Shown here piece by piece: positions 14,101-29,100 of a DNA stretch of 64,000 nucleotides. Source of the DNA: Spisula solida (Eukaryota; Mollusca; Bivalvia; Venerida; Mactridae). The position numbers were made by a program, and so were the translations under genes. The DNA is taken from NCBI GenBank assembly GCA_947247005.1, contig OX365960.1, positions 20,646,533-20,710,532 on the forward strand. Direction: 5' to 3'. Under the pieces are notes generated by a model, which saw only the letters and a program-made list of their open reading frames with translations, was not told the origin of the DNA and did not search any database. Numbering within the stretch: position 1 is the first letter of the stretch; the number at the start of each line of letters is the position of its first letter.

Positions 14101-17100
14101 AATCAGGGAAAAGTCAGGGAATTTTGTCTTAGAAAATTTGTGGGAACCCTGTTTGTACATTTGGGTATATTTTTAGCTCACCTGTCACATAGTGACAGGG
14201 TGAGCTTTTGTGATCACTCTTCGTCCGTTCGTCCACAATTGCTTGTGAACACACTAGAGGTAATAGTTATGACTCAATCTTCATGAATTTTGGTCAGAAT
14301 GTTTGTCTCTATGAAATCTAGATCAAGTTTGAAACTGGGTCATGTGGGGTCAAAAACTAGGTCACTAGGTCAAATCTAAGAAAAAGCTTGTGGACACATT
14401 AGAGGACACAATTATGGTCTAATCTTCATGAAACTTGAACTTGATATGAAGTATTCTAACATGACTGGCGATTTCGCCTATATATACAAAGAACAAATCA
14501 TAACGTCGTATATTAGCCGATATACAATGAAAAATGACGTCACATCGTTTTTATGACGTCATTCAGGTAAACAAGTAATGTAAACAACATAGATCTGGCA
14601 AAATAACACTGGCTTAATATATAATTCCGAGTTTAAATCATGTTAAGAGTCGAAATAAAATATTCAAAAGCCGTTGTATACCGGCTGTTATACAATGGTT
14701 TGTCGTTCTGAAGCTTGTTATTAACCACTCAGGCCTACGGCCTTTGTGGTTAATTCCTACGCCTCAGAACTCCAAACCATTGTATAACAGCTGGTATACA
14801 AAGGTTTTTCATAGTTTATTTCTTAATTATATCATAGTACATGCATGTTTGGAACAAGTTGACAAAAATTTAATTACATCTGAAATATTATATTTCACAA
14901 TTTGGTAATTTATCGTGCTTATTTTTTCACTATTACAAAAAGTTTCCACACCAACTTTTCCTCAATTTTGGGAATTTTTGCACTCAATTTTCACAAAACT
15001 AAGGGGCTAAGGCCTCTTCACAATTCAGCAGAAAAAAAGCCCTGATTATTCACCTCTGTTATGAAATCCTATGTTCATGCTTTTAGGGGAGAGAACTGAC
15101 CGTGATGCAGATAGGGACCGAGAAAGGGAATCTATATTTAGAATACGGGATCGTCGCCGATTAGACACAACGCTTCGTGACGAGGCTCTGAAATCACTGG
15201 AGCGTGACAAAGTAGAAGGGTTCACAGCTGATATCACTAAAAAACTTGCTAATCCAAACATAAGTCCAGTCCATCTGGGAGAAGATCTTCAATATTGGGT
15301 AGAGAAGGTACGTATAGTCTAATATTACTGAGCTTATGCCATGATCCAGCAGTGAGTGAGTAGTAGTAAATGCCTTCACTGAAATTTCGATAAGTGCATT
15401 GAAATGTGTCTAAATGCGTCAAAATGTGTCTACGTGGAAAAATGGTAGATGCATCATAATCTATCGCTTAGAGATAAGGTAATAAAATCGTGTGAGTATC
15501 TCCATGGAGTAAAGAGCTACTATATGATCATTGTTTTGTTGTAGGATGGAAGCTGTCCAAGGTTTAGTCATATTGCTGCCATGCATTCAGAACTGGTTGC
15601 CATAGGAACAAATGGACAGCTGTACAGCTGGAAATGGCACGACTATGAGCCATACAAGCATCCAGAGGTATGTAAAGAAATCAGACAAATTAACTCTTAT
15701 TAAAAAACAAACACAGAATTAAACAAGCCTACGACAATGGTTTTCTTCATGAAAAATCAGGGCCCTATCAACATTTTTGGAGATTGAGGCCAGGGTCCTC
15801 AGGTAGAGGATTTTTTTAAGAAAAAGGAGTGTCAAATTCTCCAAGATTCAAATATTTATTGTACATATGGCATCCGGCCCAAATGCAAGATATATACACA
15901 GAACATACAAAACTATACAATGGTCAAATAACATAATATTATAAAAGTTTTTGTTTTTCAAAGGCATGATACAAATGCATAGACAAATTCCTTATTATTG
16001 TATGGTATTTAGCAGCTAGTAGAATGTTAAACTTAGACAGATTAGGATATTTACAAAATTTATCAGGTATGTATTTAATTCCTATTTCAGCGTAAAATGG
16101 ACAGATAAGTAGAAAATGAAATTCGTCTTCTATAGTATTTTGACAGTATTTACAAAAACGTTGATTTCGCGGTACTCCCTGATGCCATACTATAGTTATT
16201 TCCAAAATTCATGTATTTTTGGCATATTCCTCACTTATCAAACATACTTTTATGTTCAATTCTAGAATCCTAACATTCATCATCCAAAGACAATATCCCT
16301 CGGTCTTCAACATGAGAAGATCCTGGGTATATCAGCGTGTAGCGTTCGTTCATCCGTCCACACAGAATCGGATAAAGTGGCTACATGGGTGGACGATACC
16401 CTCAATATGGTGGCATCAAAGTTGGAGCATAGTGCACAAACGTTCCAGGAGTTCCTGACAGATAAGATAGCCAGTCTTCATACGTGTTCCCTGTATACCT
16501 GTGCCAGACTGGAGAGTGGCGCTCTATACTGGTGGTAAGTACTGAGATAATGTTTTCACGCCCCTCACCCAGCAAAAACAAATTTCATCTTCTTCTTCTT
16601 CCTTTTACAGAACAGGAGTCCTAACGGACTGTATTAAGCTCAGCGACTAATTACAACATACGTAAAACTAAAAACTGTCTCAGATTTTGCTCCTTAAAAA
16701 GTGTTAAAACTATATACGGTGCAGCCTACTAACTCAGGCTCGGAGTAGATTCTGGAAGCTCTCCAGTGTGCTTGCTGTCGTGACCTTTGTTGGAAGCTGA
16801 TTCCAGTCTCTGACAGATCTTGGTATGATAGAGGTTCCTAGTGTTGTGTTGTGGTGACGCTCCTGGTAAAACTTCAAGCCTCCTCTTGTCCGTGAGTCTC
16901 CTGGTTTCAGAAACTGGCTTGAGTGGATGTCCACAATTCCGCGATCGATAATGTATAGCATCTGCAACCTGGCTCGTCTCCGACGGCTTTCAAGAGATGC
17001 CCACTGGAGGTCCTCTAACATCTTAGTGACACATCTTCAGATGTATTGTAATGTAGTAATGATACTGTTAGTTTGTGTTTGACTGAGACAGTAGTCATCT

Positions 17101-20100
17101 GGTTTTTTCCCTGCCTTATTAGTCCCCTACCGGTTTTCAACCGGAGGGAACTAGGTTTGCCGTCCGTCTGTCTGTCCATCAAAAATTCTGGAGCTTGACA
17201 TAACTCAACAGTTTCCAAGCCAGGTTTATGAAACTTGGTATGTGCAAGGTGGCTGTCTTAATAAAAAAAACATTAAAAATAATTTAAAGGCTTCAAGCCG
17301 GTAGGGGACTTCTGTATGGCTTGCAAGTGACTTTTTTGCGAATGACCTCCAGATTCGAGGAAAGAGGTGCTAATACATGCGACACTACTTCTGAATTACC
17401 AAACAGTTCATCTCTGAGGGAACACAGAAAGCATTTCGGACGTCCTTGGCTAAGAATTGAACCAGGGACCTCTTGATCCGTAGTAAAGAGCGTTATCCAC
17501 TTGACCACCATGCCACCCTTAGTAATAGTCATTAATGGAAGTACTTGACAAGGATTATCAAATTTTCGTCTTTATAGATATTAGGGCAATAATGCCAATT
17601 TTCAACATAGTTAGTTTGCAAACACATGTCACACTTGATTTAGAATTAAAATAATAACTTGTTACTTCAAGGGGTGCTATGCCTTTTGCACAGAGGAAAA
17701 AGTTACTTGAAAGAAACAGATCGAAAAAAAAGAAGAACAAGAGTTCATCATTTCAAAGTGACATCAGCTCTGGTTCCTTGGTAAGTAGCTCATCCTTACC
17801 CATGGGTCCAACGGGTCCTGGAAAACCAGGAAAGTCCCGGAATTTGATTTTTTTAGTTCCAGGACTGGTAAAGTTCAGGATTGATGTTGCCTGCATGTGT
17901 TAAGAAATTTCTGCTTAAAAAAAGCTGGATACCATAATTCAGCATATTGTCACACTGCTTGCTAGAAAATCCAGGCATTTTGAATTTGGTCTCCAATGCT
18001 AAATTTTAGGTCCACTTTAAAAGAAATGGCTTATTTTTTGTCAGGGCCCATTACCTAGCATCTGTTTGTCAATTTTCATATCAGATAACATACCAATTTC
18101 AGACTGAGCTTCTTTAATCTATGAAAAATGTCCTTGGCACTCCTTGAAAGGTCTAGGAAGTTCATTGAGAAAAAAAACATGTGAACCCTGCTTACTGTAT
18201 AAGGGGATATTTCTACAGGCCTTTTAGCTTCAAAATGGTAACACCTGGTACAAACTTGTCCAAAATGATTTTTGAGAATTAGCCCCTAGTTAAATCCCTG
18301 TTTTACTGTAAAATCACATTTTTGTGGGCATTTCATTTCGTGGATTTTTATAAAAATGCATTTTTGTAGGGTTGTAAATTTGTGGATTACAGAATATGAA
18401 AGTGTAAACCTGCATGTCTTTATTTGAGAGATCGACGAATCATGGGGATTAAATTTCGTGGTCAGGTTAAACAACGAAATCAACGAAAAATGAACTCCCT
18501 CGAAAAATAATGATTTAACAGTAAATACCACATATTTATGATGTATATTTTAGGTATGTTTGAGAAACTCACCAATGTTCCATGCTGGTGCTGTGGCATT
18601 CACTACAGTAGACGGTACACCTAAAGTAGGACAGCTGTTAGAGTCTGCCTGGTCACTCAATGATACATGTAGATTCAAGATCAAACCAGTTCATGTGTAA
18701 GTAGTTTGTTTCTGTATCTTCTATTTGACAGGGGTCCTACAAATCCTGAATAATCCGAAAATCTGGTTTTGCTGTACTAAAAAGAACGAACTTTTCTGCA
18801 GAAAATAGTTATTTGATGTAAAAAACAAAGTATCCACTAAGTTATGTACATTTCAAATTCCATAAGCGTGATTTTAGCGACAGAACAATGTTTCAAAGAT
18901 TTGGTGTAAGAATGTGTGTTATTGGCACCCAAAGCAGCCTGGCCTCTTGTTTTTAGGATTGGTCATTGTTGCCTTAGTAGGACCCCTGGTTTATATTATA
19001 TTGTTAAGGTATTACCACAGGAACTTGCATAATTTAAAAAAAAATGAAAAACAAAATCAATACTGTATTAAAATATAGACAGGATTGCAATGCGATTGTA
19101 TCCCACAAACATTTCTCATACAAATATTTTCTCTATACCAACTTGACAGTTATAACATATGGTCTTGGCAGTTAAAGGGGTTATTAACAATACAGAATCA
19201 ATCCATATAATTTACGACATTATACCAGTTTTAGGACATTTTTCCATATTTTAATTCAGGCTCTCAGTATTGAATTTTTTTTCAATTATGCAAGTTCCTG
19301 TGGTATTACGATGGTCTAGTTATTCAGATGTATCCCGCTTTAAAGAGATCATTAGCAGCATAGTTTTTGACAATTTGAGCTCACATGCTTTTGAAAGTAA
19401 ATTTCTATTGAATATTTGAGTTGCTATGAGAACCCTGACCCTTGTTGGTTGAAGTCGGACCCATGACCCAACATCGTCAGGACCCAGCACTGAAGTAACC
19501 TTTATGTTTGTATGAACAAAAAAATTGAATTGTATGTTTGGTTTTTGCATGTATCTATATAAAATACCATTACCTATGTTTTACAGGCCAGAGAGTAAAA
19601 CAGAGAGAGATTCATCGAGTGACTCGAAGCCAGATATGCCACCACCCCCGTCACCTGCGTCCTCTACATGTAGTGATCACAGTGGACCAGTACTTGTTAC
19701 ATCCAGAAGTAAGCTGTCTATTGTATAGAATGATTTGTGATTAAGTTAAGCGAAATGGAAATATTGGTGAAATTTGCAAATATATAATATTTGATCTATC
19801 GTAAATTTTTGCCAACATGGAACTCCACTTAGAAGTTTGCAACAGCGCTAATATTTCAGCATGCTGAACATTGTAAATTCAGGTTTCACTAACTTTTCGA
19901 CCCCCCAGAATTATCCTCTTGGAACAGCATTTGTCTTTGTAGCAGAATATGAAGGGAAATCAGCTGGGGTTCAATTGACCCTTGAAATGACCCTTTGACC
20001 CCTAATAATTCCGAAAAGTAACATTTTGACCCCTTTCAGATTCTTACTCAGGGATAATCTTTTGTTAAAATGTTATTTTGGCTGTAAAATCCTGTGGTTA

Positions 20101-23100
20101 CCTCGTCAAGCCATGTGATTGTAGCTTGAGCATGAAACCTAATAAGCTCCTTTTCAGTGCAAACGATTTAATTAAACCGTCTTTACTTTATCATGAAATA
20201 TAACACTGTTTTCTTTAAGGATATTCGTCCAATAGAAAAGTTTCTTTAAATCATGAGTCATTTTCTTGTTTGAAGCATTTTAAGTTTGAGCAAAGAATTG
20301 TTTTGAGAATGAAGGGACCAGGCATTTTTTCCTCGACCAGCCCTTACTGGTTGACTAAAACCTTTGTGCCTGTCATCTTGTTATTCAATGACTGGTATAT
20401 CTTTTACTTGCAGAACGTAAGAAGGCCCCGACCCCTAGTAAGGAGATAGAGAAACAGAGAGATGAGGAGAATTGGCCCTTAAAAGATGTCATCTTCGTGG
20501 AAGATATAAAAACTGTTCCTGTTGGAAAGGTCCTCAAGGTACAAGATTTCCCTATTTCTGTTAATTTGTGTTCAACTGAGACAGATAAGTTCCTAGTCAT
20601 TTGTTTTTTACCTGCCAGATTAGCCAATGGTCATGACTTTGATTTTCTCGTTCAGATATGTGTTGGGCATTGTGCCATTTATGTTTTCTATGTTCGGCTG
20701 GTTAAGTTGAGTGCTGCCTTCCCTGTCCAACTTAATATTATCTTTTTAAGGAGAAGAGACAGTTGTTTGGTACAATACAATTCGGATTCAATGCCCTAGC
20801 TCTTTCTAAATAGACTTCTTGGTTCTTTATTGTGCTCGGTGTAGAAACCCATATACTTGGAAAACAACCTGAGGGTCACCAAGCTCATCTCTTATTTGGT
20901 TGGTAACACTGAAAAGGGTTTCAGAAATGGCATTATGATCCTGACTGAGAATCAAACCAGGGACCTCTTGATCAGTAGTCAAGAGCATTATCCACTTGAC
21001 CACCGTGCCACCATTTCCTCTATAGACTTTTTATACTATTGCAGGGGTGTAAATTTTCCTGATTTAAAATGACTGTTAGAGCAATGGCTTCCGACCAAAA
21101 TTAAAGTTATTTGATGAAAATATCTCAAGAAATGGCAAATTAATGGTGAATTTAATCTGCTCTGAAGGATTTTCTTTAATACAAATTAAGTTAAGTATGG
21201 AACAATGGCATTGAAAACCTCTTGTTTGGCAAAAATGGTCGGCCTAATACAATTTTCCTGATTTTTAATTTGGCCCTGTTGACACACTTGTATAGTAACA
21301 TACATAATTGTGTTGAGCCATGGCTATAATAAACTAATTTCAAACTCTTATGTTGCTAGGTGGATGGAGCTTACGCGGCTGTGAAGTTTCCTATCACCAA
21401 GGAGAGTGGGAACCAGGAACATACTGGAACCAGTACATCAAAGGAAGATCCAACCAGTCTGTTACAAGATTGTCGTCTGCTACGTAAAGATGAACTCTCG
21501 GTAAGTTGATTATATTATTGGGCCCAGGGTCATACAAGAGGTAGGGGTTCCGATGGGTCCTACATGGGCAGGAGTTCCGAGGCTTCCTGCAAATCCAGAT
21601 GTGCAGCACTAAAACGAATTAAATTTCTGCAGAAAATAAAGTTATGTGATAAGTATTGATTAAAGTAGTCATTTGAAATTTCATATGCTGAAATTTAATG
21701 ATAGATCAATGCTTGAAACAATGTTTTGGTGAACAGTAGTTTATTGTAGTTTATTGACATTGATTTATGAATTTGCTATTGAACCAAACTCTGAAAGGAT
21801 AGCGAAAATCAAAACATAGTGAATAATACCCAATATACTCTGATACAGTAGTAACTATCCATGTTTGTATGACCTGGATGGCATGTTAATAGTGTTTTAA
21901 CCTCCAATTTGCAGGTAGTGAAAAGTATGAGTGCCCCACGGCTTCCAGATTGTTTCCAGAAAGTTCCTAAGAAAGTGACGATTGTAGAGAATGGACAAAT
22001 ACTGGCTGTAGCTGTAGATTGTGAAGGTAAAGTCTCTACGTATGAATAAGTAGATATACTGTTTCGATAACAATGGTCATTAATAGCGTAATGGTTGAGT
22101 GTCCTGTTCGAGTGTGGGAGATCCCAGGTTTACCAGTCTAATAGGGTCCTACAATTCCGGAATAATCCCGAAATCAGGATTTGAGGCACAAGAAATAATG
22201 ATCCTTTCTACAGATAATAAAAGTTATTTGTTGAAAAAGATCAAAGAATTGACGAAGTTATGGTCGTTCAAAGTTTCATGAGCTAAATTTTAACATGTTT
22301 GAAAGTTTTGTTGTAGGGATGTGTACTAACTGCTCCCGAAACAGACTTGAAACTCATTTTCAGGATTGGGCATTATACCTCAATAGGACCCCTGTCTGTG
22401 TAGTAAGTTGTTAGTCCCCTACCGGTTTTTGACCGGAGGGGACTATAGGTTTGCCCTCCGTCAGTCCGTCAGTCAGTCCGTGCGTCAAAAAATCTGGCTC
22501 CTGACATAACTCAAACAATTTCCAAGCTAGGTTTATGAAACTTGGTTTGTGGATAGATGGCAATAAGGGGATTATGCACGTCTAAAATTATTGTTAATTT
22601 GATTCTGACAAAAATTGTGGTTGCTATGGCAACAGAAACATTTAAAATGGCTTCAAACCGGTAGGGGACTTCTGTATTGCTTGCAATTCTCAATTACTTG
22701 TATATGGTAGAGTAGGTTGGTCCGATTGATGATCAAGTTCAGGAAAACTTGTGTCAACTCACTCCCCTTCCGTATTTGACTGAAAAAAGTTAATAACATA
22801 TGAACAGGGAAGGCAGCATTCAACAGAAACCGCAGAGCACAAAAGGCACAAGGACAAACAAAATGATCAAGAAATTATATAGCCCAGCAGCAAAAAAGAT
22901 AATCTATCAAACAGGGAAGGAATGGTTGCGAAAGGTAGAAAAAAAACCAGAAAAATTGTTGTAAAATTGTGCTTAATATTATAAAAACTAACCAATTTAT
23001 TTATTGGTTGTCTTCTGTGTTTCAGGTATTCATGTGATCGCTAGGTCAGGTGTAAGACTGAACTATATCGTGTACAACCTAAGCTCTGGTAAGGTACAGC

Positions 23101-26100
23101 GGGACTCGGCGTTCCCTACAGAAGCTCAGGCATTTATGGGCAGCCATAGAAGTGATATCACTCTACACAATACAGGAGAGGTATGTTCTGTTGTTCTGGT
23201 CATAATGTGTTGAGGTCTGATTAGGGGCTGGAATTGGGCCCACTTTCCCCTCTCCAAAAGATGAATTGTAGTATAATACAAACACAAATCTTAAAGACCA
23301 ATAATGCACTATTCACGCAAGAGCCTTGTAATATATTCAGGGGTCCTACAATTCCTGAATAATCCGGAAAACCGGATTTGCTGCTATAGAAAAAACTTTT
23401 CTGCAGAAAATAATTAACAAAGTTATGGTCATTTGAAGTTTTTATGCCCCCGTATCGATAGATCGGGAGGCATATAGTGATTCACCTGTCCGTTCGTCCG
23501 TCCGTCCGTCCTGGTTAACCCAAATTGACCGTTTCTTCTAGCATCTTTATGGCTTGCTACAAAGCTTCCAAACTTGCATGGATGTTGTATATGAACACTC
23601 TCCACACACCTGTATCACCTGACCCCATTTTGACCTTCACCTTGACCTAATTTTGGACTTATACTTATTTATGGACAAGGCTTCCACAGGGGGCATAAGC
23701 GTTTATTGAACGCAGTCTTGTTAAAGCTGAATTTAACAATAGAACAATGTACAGTGGTTTGGTGTAGGGATGTGTGCAAATTGCACTCGACACAGACTTG
23801 CGTCTAATTTTCAGGATTTGGTATAATGCCTTAGTAGGACCCCTGTATATTTATGCATGAAGGTCAGGATCAGGTTAATATCTCTGCACCAGGGGGTTCC
23901 AATAGCTTCAGAATTTGAAGGGTGCTTTTGATTAAATTTTGCCATTTTGTATGCAAAATATCCATGCTGTTAAGAGATTAATGACCCTTCAAACCAAAAA
24001 TGTTGCTTTGTGGAAATTTAAAGGGTCAAAACCCCTACTCCCGAGTCAAATAAAACACCTGTGCACTATATATTTGATGTTACATTTTCAGGAATCATTT
24101 GTTCAGCTACGTGATGGTAATGGTGCACTATATCCATTTGCTAAGGATTGTTCAGAAGGTATAAAGGACCCTATGTGGCTTGACTTGCCTCCTATACGAT
24201 GTCTCGGTATGAGGACACACTACCTCAGAGATGTTGTAACTTCAGCACAGAAAAACCGTGCTGTCTTACTTGTGATGGCTATAGAGGTATATTGAAATTT
24301 TATTCAAAACAAAACGTATCTAAAACTGTCATTGTCAGGAGTGTCGAAATTCCTGATTAATCCGGAATTCCGGGTTTATTTATCCTGAAAGAGCTATGAT
24401 TTCTGACCGAAATAAAAGTTATCTGATGAAAATATCTCAAGAAATGGCAATGGTCTATTTAATCTGCTCTAAAGGATTTTATTCAATAAAAACTTGAGTT
24501 AAATATGGAAACAATGTGGTTGAAGGTCTTCTGTTTTGCAAAAATGGTCAGCCGCATATGATTTTCAGGATTTTTAATTTGGCTCTGTTGACACCCCTGC
24601 ATTGTTGAGTTTTGATAAAAAGCAAAACCTGAAGACCATTAACATGGGCGAGCGTTAAGTAGCGCTTTCCAGGGGTGGTGATCTATGCCTTTTGTATTTA
24701 ATTGAACGGGAAGGTAACTGAATAAAGGGGCTTGGTAGCGCTTTGCTTAGGCAACGGACCCCTGAAAATTGTGGTCTTGATTGTGGGAAAGGATCTTTAG
24801 TTGAGAATTTTCTGTAAATATTTGCTTTATATGGTATTTGTTTATTAAGTGTGAAACCGATTACAGAGCCAGATACCAAAATGGTAGAGTGTCCGCTTAG
24901 AGTATGAGAGGTCTCGGGTTTCAGTCCCAGACTGACATACTGAAGTCATTAAAAACAGTACAGGTATATGTTCCTGGCTTGACACTCTGCTTAGTTAGTT
25001 TCAGGTAACTGCTGGTTACAGTGTCAGCATAATGTGACTGGGTAGTCTCCATAGGATTGAAAATGACTTATAATTATTTTTAAAAAAGTATTTGTTTGTT
25101 GTAGCATCAATCACTGTTACCACATATACTGAGATGTGATACAGAGAAGGTGAAAACTGTCCTAGCTGCTATGGAACTTGACTCAGGTACTCTATCAAAT
25201 TATTTTGTAAAACATGTTTAGAGGTCCCCCCCCCCTTCAAACTTCTCTACATGTTGCGGACATGTAGCCAATGTAACAGAAGAATGTATCCTGACCAATA
25301 AGTTGGACAATTCTAAATTATAATCATCAGCCCTAGAACTACTAACTTAAACTTTTTTGTTCCATATGAAGCTAATAATATGATTTCCTTTTCTCTATTT
25401 TTATTGTCATATTTTACATTTTACCTGAACAAAAAGATGCTTCCGTGCACAATCGCTTTAAAAAGGCAAGGGAAAACTTGTGTGTGGTCTAGGAAAAATC
25501 AGGGAAAAGTCTGGGAATTTTGTGAGTACCGGTATTTGTGGGAACCCTGTCAAATAGACCCTAAAAAATCTTAGCCTCTGTGTTTTTTGTCTCTGTATAC
25601 AGCCCTGATGTAGCTTTCATGATTTACCCCTGTATTCATATCTCTGATTGTTCTTTCTTGTTTTACAGCCGTGAACCAGAAGTTAGTACAAGATTTATTA
25701 CAAGAACACTGTGACGGGAATCGTAATATTCTCCACACATGTGTTGCTATGGCGGTACCTACATCAAACAAGGATAATGAACGAGGTAAGTTAACACAGG
25801 GGTCATAAAGAAAGAAGAAACAGAGCTACAGATAAGGTTTTAGTCAATTGGGTATTTTACCCCCGAGTTTCAATTTTGATTGGGTTTTGACAAATTTTAA
25901 TTGGGTATTTAATAAAACTCAAAGGGTAAATAAGCTTTTATGTACTGTTTTTCCCTATAACATCCTTTTCTATTTGAGTATTTCAGACTGTCTTTGCTTT
26001 TTCTTACTCCCTCCTCTCAAGATCTACTGGGTTTTTAAGAAAATTAATTGGGTAATTAGGCCAAACTTAAAATATTCTTGGTTTCCCCATCCCGACCCTA

Positions 26101-29100
26101 GCAGATTTAGAATGGGTAGGTAGGTAGGGTAAATATTTTTTTTTTGGAATTGTTTCAGTATGATTATAGTTAATAGTCTAGACATACAAAGAATGAATTT
26201 TAGAATTAACTCTAAGGTGAAAACCAACTAAAATTTAATGGTGAGAAAGAAGCCAGCAAACAAAAAATACAATTTTCACTTCCAATTTTTAATAAAATAA
26301 ATATTATTTCAATTTGGGCAATAAAATATTTTGGGTAGGGCCCTTTTTAATCGGGTAGGTAGGGGATGGGGAAACAAACAATATTTTATTTTAGGCCTTA
26401 CCCCAATACGCAGCTTATCTGTAGCTCTGAGAAAGAAAGAACTTTTCTGTAGTTATTTGAAATTTCCTAATCTGAATTTTTACAGTAGAACACTGTTTGA
26501 ACTGAGTTATGGTATAGGGGTGTGTGCTGATCAATGGCAACAGAAACACATTAAAATTTTGCGACTCATTTTCAAGATTAGTCATTGTGTCAAAGTAGGA
26601 CCACTGTTTAACACGAATGTTACAAAAAATAAAATGTTATAATCACTTTATTCCTAAATCAACGTAGCTGAAATGGTTAATAAAACAATCCTAAGATAAC
26701 TAAATTTGGGGCTAACCTGACTTCTCGTAAAGATGGACCCTTATTCTACCTTCTCTTGATGGCTACTTGTCCACCTTGCATAAAGATGCTCCTGAAAATG
26801 GCCTTTGTGTATCCCCTCGAAGCCGGAGGTCATTGGCAGGGATAAAACCTATTTGCCACCCAATACGACTGACTCAGTTTAAGTAAAATAATATTGTAAA
26901 AAAGTACAAATGGCCAGGCACTACGCTTGACTCAGTCGAAAACAACAAAAAAATTAAATAAAGTATGAATGACCAGGCTTTATGTCTACGACTGATTCAG
27001 TCCAACGCGAATTTTAAAAAAGAATGTATGTATTGTTGTAGCTACGACGGTTGGTGTCAGTAGTACTACGACTGTGACCAGCAGTACAAGTGGATACACG
27101 TCCACATTAGAGGTGATGAACGCTGTCTCCAGTGCTGTAGATGCTCTAACGGCCATACAGTCTTCTAGAAGTGGTCCCAGTACTGGACCCAGCCCAGACA
27201 CCTCAGGACGAGGGTGAGTCCATTACGCTTGATTACGCTATATATTTATTTCTAATGAAATAATATTGGGCAACAGGCTAAGCCTATGATTAGCAATCTT
27301 CTTTAAACAAGATACATGCTACAAATTGTATAAATGTGGGTCCATTACTCTTGAAACAAGAGTTTCAATGTGTTAATTGCACCAAAAACAGAGTAAAACT
27401 TACTTTCATGATTGGACATTTTGCCTTATAGAGATGCCACACTACAATGGCTCCTATTATATTAATGAAAAAAGCCTTATAACTAGAACATGTAATACAG
27501 TACAAACTCTAGAGCTACACCCTTTGGGAAACAAAGAATGGTTGTTGTTCAGACGTTTCTCTGGAGAGGTAAAATGTATAGTAAATGGTTACATATGGAA
27601 CAAAATTATTATGCTGCTTAAAAGAGGTTGTTGGTCTATTGAGGGCTGCTCTGGAGAGGTTTTATTGTATTTTACGTATTCAGGATGAGTTTACATGAGA
27701 TGTATATGTGTTGTATTCAGGGTGAGTTTACGTGAGATGTATATGTGTTGTATTCAGGGTGAGTTTACGTGAGATGTATATAATTATGTATTCAGGATGA
27801 GTTTACGTGAGATGTATATACATGTATGTTGTATTCAGGGTGAGTTTACGTGAGATGTATATACATGTATGTTGTATTCAGGGTGAGTTTACGTGAGATG
27901 TATATACATGCATGTTGTATTCAGGGTGAGTTTACGTGAGATGATGAGACGAGCATCATCAGCAGCTAGAGCTGTCAGTGGATTAGATGTCAGGGACCCG
28001 GAGGAAGGAATGCCTATACCAACACTCAGCTGGCCACCAGATCCACCTAGTTACGAGTCAGTCACTAGACAAGGTATGTTCACCACTCTTCCTTGATTGT
28101 CCTAGGTTCTAATTGTCTTGGTATAAACTTTGAATAGTCACAGAATGCTTTTTTCTGCTTTAGTTTTTGCCAATTATTTCATTGAAAAAGCTGTTGCTAA
28201 AATCAGCCTGGAACGTTTATTTAAAATATGAAACAAGTCCAAACGTAAAATATGTCATAGAAAAGTTTAAATATACTTTCATTACATAAAGGCCTCTGAA
28301 CCTCTGAAAAAATTCTGTAACTGATATTTGCGAAATAAGGATCACGTAATTTTAAAGTGATTTACAGTAATAATGTAAGTGTAATACCTTCAATAATTAG
28401 GAATATATTGCTTTGCACATGTCGGTCGGTCTGTCAGTTGACCAAATGGTTTCCATTCAATAACCCAAGAACGCTTGACCCTAGAATCCTCAAACTTTAC
28501 ATGGAGGTTTGTCATCAACAGTAGATGACCCCTAAAGATTTTGGAATCAGTAGGTCAAGACAAAGGTCAAGGTCACTGTAACCTTTACCATATCTGACGT
28601 TTGGGCTGCCATTGGGGACGGACATGTTTTACAAACATCTCTTGTTACAGATATAGACCGTCCTTCATTGAGTCGGCAATCATCTAGTGGACAATCCTCG
28701 TCCATTCCTCTACCATCTGAGTTCACCACTATCAACATACCAGCTGTAAAGGTGGAGGAGAAAGAACGTGCTAACGTTGCCTTGCAGATTCTGAAACTGG
28801 TGTGCGAGTCCAATATACTCAAGCCTCATCTTAGAGATCTTCTCTCAGCCAAGTAAGTTGTGTGTGTTCATGTCAAACTTTATTCATGTACTGCCTTTTG
28901 CCTCTTTGGGTGTGAGAGGTCTTGGGTTTGATCTGAGGCTGCTACATACCATATTTGTTAAAACTGGTATTTGTATATCTCCATAGTTCTAGATAACTGA
29001 TAGTTAGGTTAGTATGAGGATACTATGACTGGTAGTTTCAATGTGACCCAAATACTGTTGACCAGTGGGTCTTAAAACAAATCTTTTTTAAAAAAATGGT

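Noticed and set aside
15046..15379. Minus-strand ORFs opposite exon 8
   Set aside because: Shadows of the Arg/Asp-rich UBR5 coding sequence on the other strand.
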